From: Sphaerimonospora mesophila NBRC 14179 = JCM 3151 | GTDB taxonomy: Bacteria > Actinomycetota > Actinomycetes > Streptosporangiales > Streptosporangiaceae | DNA length: 64,000 nt | Assembly: GCA_001552515.1 (NCBI GenBank) | Contig: BCRI01000003.1 | Coordinates: 1 to 64,000 of the forward strand | Direction: 5' to 3' | Shown: positions 33,958-41,486 of the stretch, piece after piece | Layout of the letters: each line of letters begins with the position of its first letter | How positions within the stretch are numbered: position 1 is the stretch's first letter | Made by a program: the position numbers and the translations under genes | Notes under the pieces: generated by a model | The model's database searches: none | Told to the model about the DNA's origin: nothing | What the model saw: the letters and a program-made list of their open reading frames with translations, nothing else

Positions 33958-35495
33958 TGTGCTGCCGCCTCACCGGCACCGGTCATGGCCGAGCCGAGCT
34001 GTTCTGGGGTCACGTTCGCGGGATCCACGTCCGCGACGATCCGGCCGCGCAGGATCACCTTGAGCGAGTCGGACAGGCCGATGAGCTCGTCGAGGTCCGC
34101 CGAGATCAGCAGCACGGCGAGGCCGGCGGCGCGCGCGGCGCGCAGATGATCCCAGATGGCGGCCTGCGCACCGACGTCGACGCCGCGGGTCGGGTGGCTG
34201 GCGATCAGTAGTACCGGATCGCCGCTCATCTCCCTGCCGACGATCAACTTCTGCTGGTTGCCACCGGAAAGGGCGGCCGCCGCCGTGTCGATCCCCGGGG
34301 TACGGACGTCGTAGGCCTCGACGATCCGCTGCGTGTCGTCCCGCGCCGCGGTGCGGTCGATCCAGATGCCCTTGACGTTCGGCCGACGGGTCTGGTGACC
34401 GAGGATCCGGTTCTCCCAGAGCGGCGCCTCGAGCAGCAGGCCGTGCCGGTGCCGGTCCTCGGGGATGTAGCCGATGCCGCCCTCACGCCGCTTCAGCGTC
34501 GACCACCCGGTGATGTCCTTGCCGTCGAGTGTCAGCGAGCCCACCGTGCAGGGGCGGATGCCCATGAGCGCCTCGACCAGCTCGGCCTGGCCGTTGCCCT
34601 CGACACCGGCGATGCCGAGCACCTCGCCCCTGTGAATGTCGAAGCCGACCCCGTCGACGATCGCCCGCCCGTCGATGTCCCGTACGGTCAGGTCGCCCAC
34701 CGACAGCACCACGGAGTCGGTGACGGTGGACTCGCGGGTCTCCGGGCTGGGCAGCTCGCTGCCCACCATCAGTTCTGCGAGGTGGCGGGCGGTCATGTCC
34801 CTGGGATCGACGCTCGCCACGGTCGTGCCGCGGCGGATCACGGTGATCGCGTCGGCCACCCGCAGGACCTCGTCGAGTTTGTGGGAGATGAACAGGATCG
34901 TGAGCCCCTCGCGGACCAGACCACGCAGGTTCTCGAACAGCTCGTCCACCTCGTGCGGCACGAGCACCGCCGTCGGCTCGTCGAGGATGAGGATCCGCGC
35001 GCCGCGGTAGAGGACTTTCAGGATCTCCACTCGCTGGCGGTCGCCGACCCCCAGCTCCTCCACGGGTACGTCCGGCCGGATGGCCAGGCCGTACGCGTCG
35101 GAGATCTCCTTGATCTTTTTGCGGGCGGCGCGGAAGTCGATGGCCACCCCGCCCCGGCGCGGCTCACTGCCGAGGATGACGTTCTCCAGCACCGTGAGGT
35201 TGTCGGCCAGCATGAAATGCTGGTGGACCATGCCGATGCCCGCCGCGATGGCGTCGGCCGGGGTGTGGAAGACGACGGGTTTTCCGTCGACGCGGATCTC
35301 ACCCTCGTCCGGCCGCTGCATGCCGTACAGGATCTTCATGAGGGTGGACTTGCCGGCGCCGTTCTCACCGACGATGGCGTGGATCTGTCCCTTGGTCACC
35401 CGTAACCGGATGTCGCGATTGGCGACGACACCGGGGAACCTCTTGGTGATCCCGGTGAGCTCTACTGCGGGTGCCGTGGCGGTCGCGGTGGAAAT
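33954..35495 (-). CDS. nucleoside ABC transporter ATPase (double domain), likely ATT start
   Basis: The 513-aa protein has two ABC domains in the sugar/nucleoside (RbsA/YufO) style. Domain 1 has Walker A VGENGAGKSTLMK, signature LGVGDRQRVEILK and Walker B ILILDEPTAVL. Domain 2 is degenerate, with IAGVEGNGQAELVE, LSGGNQQKLIVGRE and LLIASHPTRGVD. The conserved N-terminal strand VELTGITKRFPGVVANRDI lies upstream of the first GTG (35399), and no ATG, GTG, TTG or CTG is available in frame before it. ATT 35495 sits 5 bases behind GAGGAGGGGG and yields (M)STATATAPAVELTG, so ATT initiation is the best reading. A sequence error at this base is the alternative. Confidence 0.9.
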   Translation of the reverse strand: MSTATATAPAVELTGITKRFPGVVANRDIRLRVTKGQIHAIVGENGAGKSTLMKILYGMQRPDEGEIRVDGKPVVFHTPADAIAAGIGMVHQHFMLADNLTVLENVILGSEPRRGGVAIDFRAARKKIKEISDAYGLAIRPDVPVEELGVGDRQRVEILKVLYRGARILILDEPTAVLVPHEVDELFENLRGLVREGLTILFISHKLDEVLRVADAITVIRRGTTVASVDPRDMTARHLAELMVGSELPSPETRESTVTDSVVLSVGDLTVRDIDGRAIVDGVGFDIHRGEVLGIAGVEGNGQAELVEALMGIRPCTVGSLTLDGKDITGWSTLKRREGGIGYIPEDRHRHGLLLEAPLWENRILGHQTRRPNVKGIWIDRTAARDDTQRIVEAYDVRTPGIDTAAAALSGGNQQKLIVGREMSGDPVLLIASHPTRGVDVGAQAAIWDHLRAARAAGLAVLLISADLDELIGLSDSLKVILRGRIVADVDPANVTPEQLGSAMTGAGEAAAQ

Positions 35496-35550
35496 GGCGG
35501 CCCCCTCCTCGAGGAGTACCTGAGCATGCGGTGACGGAAGAGAGATTAGG

Positions 35551-35612
35551 CGTGGGGCCCGGGCCGCGCGGCCGCTGCCGCCCGGCTGTGGATAACCTCA
35601 CCGGGCCCCACG
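35551..35612 (-). terminator. hairpin between the substrate-binding gene and the ABC ATPase
   Basis: A perfect 12-bp stem (CGTGGGGCCCGG at 35551-35562 with CCGGGCCCCACG at 35601-35612) encloses 38 bases that contain a further GC-rich palindrome (GGCCGCGCGGCC). It lies between the binding-protein stop and the ATPase start. Partial termination here would make the binding protein more abundant than the membrane parts, as in many ABC operons. Confidence 0.6.
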
Positions 35613-35622
35613 AAGGCCGGGC

Positions 35623-36690
35623 TCAGGAGCTCGGCACCGTGATCTCTCCGTTGATGATCTTCTGCTTGTACTCGTCGATCTGGGACGTGATGTCGTCGAT
35701 CTTGCCGCCGGTCGTCGAGTAGCCCACCCCGTCGGCCTTGAGGTCGTAGACCGTCTTACCGGCCTGGACCGTGCCTTCGGATGCGCGCTTGAGGAAGTCG
35801 AAGACCGCGACGTCGATCTTCTTGATCATGGACGTGATGATGACGTCCTTGACGTCGGCGTACGCGGGGAGGGCCGCCTGGTCGGAGTCCACCCCGATGG
35901 CCATCGCACCGGCCGCCTTGGCCGCCTCGAACACACCGCTGCCGGAGCCGCCCGCCGCCTGGTAGACGACGTCGGCACCGCTGTCGAACATGCCCTGCGC
36001 GGCGGTCTTGCCCTTGGCCGGGTCGTTGAAGCCGGCGAAGTCCGGCGGCTGGGTCAGGTACTTCGACTGGACCTTGATGTCCGGCTTGACCGCCTTGGCG
36101 CCGGCCTCGAAGCCCGCCTGGAACTTGTGGATCAACGGGACGTCCACGCCGCCGACGAAGCCGATGCTGTCCTTCTTCGACTTGATCGCGGCGGCCACGC
36201 CGACCAGGAACGAGCCCTGCTCCTCGGAGAACACCAGGTTGCTGATGTTCTCACCCGTGGCGGCGTCGTCGTCGACGATGGCGAACTTCACGTCGGGGAA
36301 CTCCGGCGCGACCTTCTTCAGCGGCTCGGAGTAGGCGAAGCCCACCGCGATGACCGGGTTGTACCCGTTGGAGGCGAGCAGGCGGATCCGCTCCTCCTTC
36401 TGGGCGTCCGTCTCACCCGCGGCGGCCTCCAGCTCCTTCTTCTCGGCCTTCAGCTCCGAGACGGCCTGGTCGAGGCCCCGGGCGGCGGCATCGTTGAAGG
36501 AACCGTCACCGCGACCGCCGATGTCGTAGGCGAGGCCGACCTTGAGTGCCGCACCTCCCGGTGCCGCCGACGAGGACGCCTCAGACGTGGCCGTCGATGT
36601 GTCGTCACCACTTCCACACGCGGCGGCGGCCATGAGCATGGCACCCGCCGCGGTGGCGGCGGCCAGTTTGCTAACTCGATTGCGGAGCAA
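35623..36690 (-). CDS. BMP-family nucleoside-binding lipoprotein
   Basis: The 355-aa lipoprotein (LRNRVSKLAAATAAGAM then LMAAAAC, Cys near residue 23) belongs to the BMP/PnrA family: KVGLAYDIGGRGDGSFNDAA, VIAVGFAYSEPLKKVAPEFPD, GFVGGVDVPLIHKFQAGFEAG, ADVVYQAAGGSGSGVFEAAK and GVDSDQ are the ligand-cleft regions. It delivers nucleosides to the permease pair. TTG 36690 is inferred because it places NRVSK before the signal helix and AAGGGGAC lies 8-12 bases upstream; no ATG or GTG fits. First gene of the salvage operon. Confidence 0.92.
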   Translation of the reverse strand: MLRNRVSKLAAATAAGAMLMAAAACGSGDDTSTATSEASSSAAPGGAALKVGLAYDIGGRGDGSFNDAAARGLDQAVSELKAEKKELEAAAGETDAQKEERIRLLASNGYNPVIAVGFAYSEPLKKVAPEFPDVKFAIVDDDAATGENISNLVFSEEQGSFLVGVAAAIKSKKDSIGFVGGVDVPLIHKFQAGFEAGAKAVKPDIKVQSKYLTQPPDFAGFNDPAKGKTAAQGMFDSGADVVYQAAGGSGSGVFEAAKAAGAMAIGVDSDQAALPAYADVKDVIITSMIKKIDVAVFDFLKRASEGTVQAGKTVYDLKADGVGYSTTGGKIDDITSQIDEYKQKIINGEITVPSS

Positions 36691-36769
36691 GGTGTGTAGT
36701 CCCCTTCCGTGTCCCCGCCGGTCCAACTCCCGTCGCCGGCATGTAGGAACGCACGGCAACCCTGCACGG

Positions 36770-36798
36770 AAGATAGTTGTTTGACCTGCTCAGACCAA
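36770..36798 (-). promoter_or_regulatory. promoter candidate for the nucleoside uptake and salvage operon
   Basis: On the minus strand TTGGTC (36798-36793) and TATCTT (36775-36770) are separated by 17 bp, each 4 of 6 to sigma-70 consensus, about 80 bp upstream of the binding-protein start. Confidence 0.4.
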
Positions 36799-36913
36799 AC
36801 CCACACCACAGTCCGCAACGTGTCCGTTATGTACCTCAGGCCGCCCTGTGACCAGGTTGACCGGTCCACGGAATCTCCGACCCACCCGCCACCCGTTCCC
36901 CAGGGTGCCCGCC

Positions 36914-37293
36914 TCATCCGACCGCGACGAATCCGGCCGCCGCCAGGCGCACCACCAGGCGCAGGACGTTCACGACGGCGTCGATGGCGTTCGATCCTCC
37001 GGACGTCGCCGTCGCCCATCTCTCGGGCACACACGAAACGACCTTCCAGCGGCGCGGGCCGGGCATCCGGCGCAACTCCGCGGTGACGCTTTCCGCGTCA
37101 CCCGACGACCGGATCCTCCAGCACGTGGGCCAGGACCCTGGGGACGTCATGCGCTATTTCCCCCGAGCGACCCAGACCTGCCGTACGGACAGTCGGGAGG
37201 CGAGATCCGGCCAGTGGACGCGACCCTCCTCGCGGCGTCCGTACAGCTTGATCGCCTTGTCCAGGACCTGCCGGTGGCACCGGCGGCGTCAAC
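36914..37293 (-). pseudogene. possible decayed reading frame in the 1-kb gap upstream of the nucleoside operon
   Basis: The minus-strand frame ending with TGA at 36914 has GC-rich third positions typical of genes here over two stretches split by one in-frame TAG. The upstream stretch reads LDKAIKLYGRREEGRVHW and LSVRQVWVARGK before the stop. The downstream stretch (ATG 37150, 78 codons) ends NVLRLVVRLAAAGFVAVG. Neither part has a proper start with a ribosome site or a family I recognise. I read it as a gene remnant; chance is possible. The rest of 36691-37663 holds regulatory candidates and no other gene I can support. Confidence 0.3.
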
Positions 37294-37410
37294 GACCCCG
37301 AGCCCGATCAGGTCCGTCGGCCGGACCGAACCGCCGATTTTTGATCCACTCCACGAATCGGCGGGACATTACAGGCACAAATCCCTCTTTAGCCACATTG
37401 ACCTCAGTTC

Positions 37411-37443
37411 TTGACACCACACCGTCCAAATCTATCGATTTGG
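37411..37443 (+). promoter_or_regulatory. promoter candidate with overlapping inverted repeat
   Basis: TTGACA (37411-37416) and TATCGA (37433-37438) are spaced by 16 bp. The -10 region lies inside a perfect inverted repeat CCAAATC-TATC-GATTTGG (37426-37443), an arrangement expected of an operator. It points toward the DUF3592 gene 220 bp downstream. Confidence 0.4.
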
Positions 37444-37452
37444 GCAAAGGCC

Positions 37453-37472
37453 AGTGTGACCTAGGTCACACT
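37453..37472. promoter_or_regulatory. perfect 20-bp palindrome matching the CRP consensus
   Basis: AGTGTGACCT followed by its reverse complement AGGTCACACT forms a perfect palindrome that contains TGTGA-N6-TCACA, the consensus shared by E. coli and mycobacterial cAMP receptor proteins. It lies about 190 bp before the DUF3592 gene and about 760 bp upstream of the nucleoside-binding lipoprotein start, just after the promoter candidate at 37411-37443. Confidence 0.6.
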
Positions 37473-37663
37473 CCGATTGCGGAGCGAACCGATCCGCCGA
37501 TGGCGTAGTCAATCACTAAAGAAGTCATTCCACATCCGAACATCACGAGCCACATGCATGAAGCAGAAGTCATAGCAGGGACAGGCCTCTTCAGCGAGGC
37601 TCGCGCACACGGAGATCAATGATTTCCGCGGCGCATTCTCGCCCGAGCGAAAGGTGATCATCA

Positions 37664-38041
37664 TTGGAACCAGGGTTGGCGCTCCTGGTGTGCGGCGCCT
37701 GGATCGTGATCAATGCACGGCGGTTCCGCGCCCGCGCGGTTCGGGTACCCGGTGTGATCACTGGCTTGGTGCGGAGCAGTGACCCTGATAGCCCTACGTG
37801 CAGGCCCGTCTTCCGCTTCACGACCCTCGAAGGGCATGAGGTCGAGGTCACCTCGGGTTTCGGCGAAGCCCATCCTCCCCAACCAGGGGATCGCGTCACG
37901 ATCCTCTACAACCCGCGAAAGCCGCGAAAGGCCCGCATCGACACCAGCGGTCAGACCGGTTCCGCCATGGGGTGGATAGTGATCGGCCTCGGCCTTCTAC
38001 TCGTGGCCCTCGGCGTGCTGTCCGCCCTCGATGTCCTCTGA
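37664..38041 (+). CDS. DUF3592-domain membrane protein
   Basis: The 125-aa product has an N-terminal hydrophobic segment (LALLVCGAWIVI), a central beta-rich DUF3592-like domain (VPGVITGLVRS, CRPVFRFTTLEGHEVEVTS, GDRVTILYNPRKPRKARI) and a C-terminal membrane helix (MGWIVIGLGLLLVALGVLSAL). TTG 37664 follows GAAAGGTGATCATCA; no other start fits. DUF3592 proteins have no firm function. Codon use is slightly less GC-biased than in the neighbours. Confidence 0.75.
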   Translation: MEPGLALLVCGAWIVINARRFRARAVRVPGVITGLVRSSDPDSPTCRPVFRFTTLEGHEVEVTSGFGEAHPPQPGDRVTILYNPRKPRKARIDTSGQTGSAMGWIVIGLGLLLVALGVLSALDVL

Positions 38042-38132
38042 CCCGGCAGGCCCGCGTTCCTGGAACATCTGATTCCTCCGCCCGAACCACCAGGGCGTCC
38101 GTCCTACCGAGTCGATATCGCAAGGGAGCCGG

Positions 38133-39047
38133 ATGGCCTCAGCCCGACCGAAACACCGCCGCAGAAACAACGCCGATGATCACAGAAAGACCAGGCGTGT
38201 CATCGCCACCCTGCTCTTTCCATGGCTGACCGCCAGATTCCTGTTCAGGCCCCGGGTCGGCCCCTCACGTAAAGACCGGACGCTGGACCGGCTCGCGTTC
38301 TGGCGATCGACGGTCGGCCTCGGTGTGATCCTGGTGGCGACCTCTCAATACCAGGACGTCTCGGCGAACCTCATAGAAAAGGCGCTTGAAACCGGGCGGC
38401 TCGCCCTGATTCTGCTGCCGATACCGATCCTCGTGATACTGATCGTGACCCGCTCCGGCCGTCGCACCCGGATTCTTTCCGGCGTGCTGCTCATGACACG
38501 GCGTGCGGTGCTCGCACTGATTTTCTTCTACCTGCCGTTCGTGTTGATCCTCGCCGCGGCCGGTGAGCTCAACATCGACACCCTCGCCAACGGTCAGGTC
38601 GAATTTCAGCAGGACATCGATCTTAACGCCTCGGGGGAAGCGGCATTCTGGCTGCTCGCCGCCATGGCCTTGGTGATCGTCCTCTTTCCCTGGTACGTGT
38701 GCTTCTGGTATTGCACGATCTACTGGACAGCGCGTACCGGATTCTGGATCGGCGATGTCCATCCGCTGCTCGCACCGATCGGCACAACGGGTCTCACGCT
38801 GCTGATCAGTGCCCAGGAGATCATTGAACGTGACACGAACGGTGTGCCCGAATGGCTGTGGCTGACGCTGAACCTCTGCGGCGTGGCCACGGTGCTGGTG
38901 CTGGCCATATTCGAATACCGGCACCTTCGGGCGACCGGTTACCGGTTCCGTGACGGACCGGAACCGGCGGCAATCGATTCGGCCGAGCGGACGGACGTCG
39001 TGGAGGCCGCAACCGGCACCACACCGATGACGTCTCCTCAAGCCTGA
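38133..39047 (+). CDS. polytopic membrane protein of unknown function
   Basis: The 304-aa product has a basic N-terminus and about six membrane helices (for example STVGLGVILVATSQ, LALILLPIPILVILIV, RAVLALIFFYLPFVLILAAA, FWLLAAMALVIVLFPWYVCFW, LNLCGVATVLVLAIF). FLPW-like aromatic runs and a Trp/Tyr/Cys-rich segment (WYVCFWYCTIYWTARTGFWI) stand out. ATG 38133 follows AAGGGAG. No family recognised. Lower GC at third positions than the flanking operons hints at an accessory region from 37400 to 39100. Confidence 0.7.
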   Translation: MASARPKHRRRNNADDHRKTRRVIATLLFPWLTARFLFRPRVGPSRKDRTLDRLAFWRSTVGLGVILVATSQYQDVSANLIEKALETGRLALILLPIPILVILIVTRSGRRTRILSGVLLMTRRAVLALIFFYLPFVLILAAAGELNIDTLANGQVEFQQDIDLNASGEAAFWLLAAMALVIVLFPWYVCFWYCTIYWTARTGFWIGDVHPLLAPIGTTGLTLLISAQEIIERDTNGVPEWLWLTLNLCGVATVLVLAIFEYRHLRATGYRFRDGPEPAAIDSAERTDVVEAATGTTPMTSPQA

Positions 39048-39155
39048 AGGCTCCGGTAGCACGTTGAGCGCCTCCGGCGACGCCACCGTTCCCCCTGCCC
39101 CCCGATCCCTCGACCCCCCCGAGCCTTGACACAGGCACCCCCCGAAGGAGCGATC

Positions 39156-39992
39156 ATGTCCACGCTGGTGTTGGTCCACGGTTTCTGGCACGGCTCCTGG
39201 TGCTGGAGCGAAGTCATCCCCCACGTGGTGGCCGCCGGGCGGCCGGCCGTCGCGGTGGACATGGCGGGGCACGGGCTGTACGCCCGCCGTCCTCGATGGT
39301 TCACCGAGCAGCCGTACGACAGCGAGGCGGTCGCCACCGAGGTCTCGCCCGTGGCGGACGTGAGTCTCGACGATGCCGCCGAGTTGCTGACCTCGCAGAT
39401 CAAGCGGATCGGCGGTGGCGAGCCGGTAACGGTGGTCGCCCACAGCGCGGCCGGCCCGGTACTGATGCGAGCGGCCGAGCAGACGCCCGAACTGATCGCG
39501 CACGCGGTATATCTCACCGCGTACATGCCGGCATCGGATGTGTCCGCGGCGGCCTACACACGGATTCCGGAGGCCGCCGACAGCCTGGTCACGCCGTTGC
39601 TGCGGGGCGACCCGGCCCAGACAGGCGCGCTGCGGTTCGACCTGGCCACGGACGACGCCGCCTACCGGCAGCGGCTTTACGAGGCGTTCTACGGTGACGT
39701 CGATCCGGCCATCGCCGACGCCGCCACCGGCCTGCTGGCGCCCGACAGCCCGATCGGCATCATGCTGGGTACCACCACCCTGACTCAGGACGGCTGGGGA
39801 TCGGTACGGCGCACGTACATCATGTGCACGCGGGACAGGGCCCTCCGGCCCGATGTGCAGGCGAAGTTCATTTCAGAGGCCGACGCGGCGTTTCCGGACG
39901 ACCCGACCTCTGTCATCGCGCTCGAAGCCTCCCACTCGCCTTTCCTCTCCATGCCCGGCGAGCTGGCCGACGTCATCATCCCGCTCGGCTGA
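39156..39992 (+). CDS. alpha/beta hydrolase (esterase, HNL/SABP2-like)
   Basis: The 278-aa protein begins MSTLVLVHGFWHGSWCW, the HGxxHGxWxW oxyanion region of the plant hydroxynitrile lyase/SABP2-like hydrolase group. The nucleophile motif is VVAHSAAGP (Ser with Ala in place of the first Gly), an Asp is available after YIMCTRDRAL, and the catalytic His is in LEASHSPFLSMP. ATG 39156 with GAAGGAG 5 bases upstream is clear. Substrate unknown; probably a small ester or amide. Confidence 0.88.
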   Translation: MSTLVLVHGFWHGSWCWSEVIPHVVAAGRPAVAVDMAGHGLYARRPRWFTEQPYDSEAVATEVSPVADVSLDDAAELLTSQIKRIGGGEPVTVVAHSAAGPVLMRAAEQTPELIAHAVYLTAYMPASDVSAAAYTRIPEAADSLVTPLLRGDPAQTGALRFDLATDDAAYRQRLYEAFYGDVDPAIADAATGLLAPDSPIGIMLGTTTLTQDGWGSVRRTYIMCTRDRALRPDVQAKFISEADAAFPDDPTSVIALEASHSPFLSMPGELADVIIPLG

Positions 39993-40199
39993 CACGGGGC
40001 CGTACCCGCGATGGCTCGACGCACGATCGGCTTCTCGCACTGGACCAGGCCGAGTCCGCGAGCCCGGACGCCGGCCTGGCACCGTGATTCGAGCACGGCC
40101 ATCGGCTCGGCGACCCGGCGTCTCCAGAGCATCGTCATGTGTTCGCCGCCCATGGGCATTCGCCTGAGGCCGTGACCGAACAGCGGGGGATTGCTCGGC

Positions 40200-41360
40200 T
40201 CAGTAGGACTGGAGGGCGTTCAAGGTCGTTTCCACGAACATCCGGACGCCGACCCCGATGGCCCGCTCATCGATGTCGAACCGCTCGGAGTGCAGGTCCA
40301 CGTGGCCCTCCGCGTCGGGAGGCGTGACCCCCAGGCGGAAGAGCGCGCCCGGGATCTGGCGCAGATACCAGGCGAAGTCCTCGCCACCGAGGCTCTGCGG
40401 GGCCTCCTGGACGTGGTCCTCGCCGACGACCGCGAGCGCCGAGTTGTAGAGAATCTTCGTGGCCACCGCATCGTTGACCACCGCCGGGCACACCCGGTTG
40501 TAGTCCAGCTCCCACTCGACCCCGAAGGGCTCGATGAGTTCGCTGAGCGACTTCTGCACGATGCTGGGGACCTGCTCCCAGATGTCCGCGTTCGGGATCC
40601 GTACGGTCCCGGCGGCCTGTGCCAGGGACGGGATCGCGTTGGGCGCCTCGCCGGCCTGAATCATGCCGAAGCCGAGGAGCATCCGCTCTTCGGGGTGGAG
40701 GGACTCGTTCACTGACTCGGGAAGCCGGGCGATCACGGAGGCCAGCGCGTTGATCGGGTTGACCGCCAGGTGGGGCCGGGCCGAGTGGCCGCCCTTGCCG
40801 TGCAGCCGCAGCACGATGTGGTCCTGGGCCGAGGTGATCGCACCGCTGCGGATGCCCACGTCGCCCAGCTTGCGGCTCGGGTCGCAGTGCAGTGCGTAGA
40901 TCACATCGACGCCGTCGATCGCGCCGCCCGCGATCATGTCGAGCGAGCCGCTCGAAGAGGACTCCTCCGCGGGCTGGAACACCAGCCGGATCCGTCCCGC
41001 CAGGTGCTGGCGGCGCTTGGCGAGTTCGAGGGCCGCACCCACCAGGATCGTCGTGTGCACGTCGTGCCCGCAGGCGTGGCACACGCCGGTGTTCTGCGAG
41101 CGGTACGGCACGTCCTTGGCGTCCTGGATCGGCAGCGCGTCCATGTCGGCGCGCAGACCCACGGTGGGGCCCTCGCCCCCTTCGATGTCGCACACGAGCC
41201 CGGTCCCGGTCGGGAAGACCCGTGGCTCCAGTCCGGCGGATCTGAGCATGTCCGCCACGGCGGCGGTCGTACGGATCTCCTGACGGGCCAGCTCTGGGTG
41301 GGAGTGGATGTCCCGGCGGAACCGGATGAGTGTTTCTAGATCCAAATCCCCTGTCAACAC
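40200..41360 (-). CDS. M20-family amidohydrolase/peptidase
   Basis: The 386-aa metallohydrolase has FRRDIHSHPELARQEIRT, LRADMDALPI, the metal motif CHACGHDVHTTILVG, FQPAEESSSSGS with the catalytic Glu, HGKGGHSARPHLAVNPI (dimerisation domain) and SLGGEDFAWYL. This is the amidohydrolase (hippurate hydrolase/IAA-amino acid hydrolase) branch that cleaves N-acyl amino acids. GTG 41360 is the start; TTG 41357 is adjacent. The preceding 207 bp (39993-40199) hold nothing I can call. Confidence 0.92.
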   Translation of the reverse strand: MLTGDLDLETLIRFRRDIHSHPELARQEIRTTAAVADMLRSAGLEPRVFPTGTGLVCDIEGGEGPTVGLRADMDALPIQDAKDVPYRSQNTGVCHACGHDVHTTILVGAALELAKRRQHLAGRIRLVFQPAEESSSSGSLDMIAGGAIDGVDVIYALHCDPSRKLGDVGIRSGAITSAQDHIVLRLHGKGGHSARPHLAVNPINALASVIARLPESVNESLHPEERMLLGFGMIQAGEAPNAIPSLAQAAGTVRIPNADIWEQVPSIVQKSLSELIEPFGVEWELDYNRVCPAVVNDAVATKILYNSALAVVGEDHVQEAPQSLGGEDFAWYLRQIPGALFRLGVTPPDAEGHVDLHSERFDIDERAIGVGVRMFVETTLNALQSY

Positions 41361-41486
41361 GAGAGCAGACTCCGTCCAGCTAGTTCATTTTCCTTGTGAT
41401 CGCAAGCGAGAATGGGGGACAGTCTAGCGATCCGCGCACCGATCTGCCGGTTTTCCTGCGAGTTTATGCGAAGCGTGGCCCAACCA

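Noticed and set aside
33954-35399. GTG 35399 as start of the nucleoside ABC ATPase
   Set aside because: It would remove the conserved A-loop strand VELTGITKRF and has no ribosome site, whereas the ATT 35495 is well placed.
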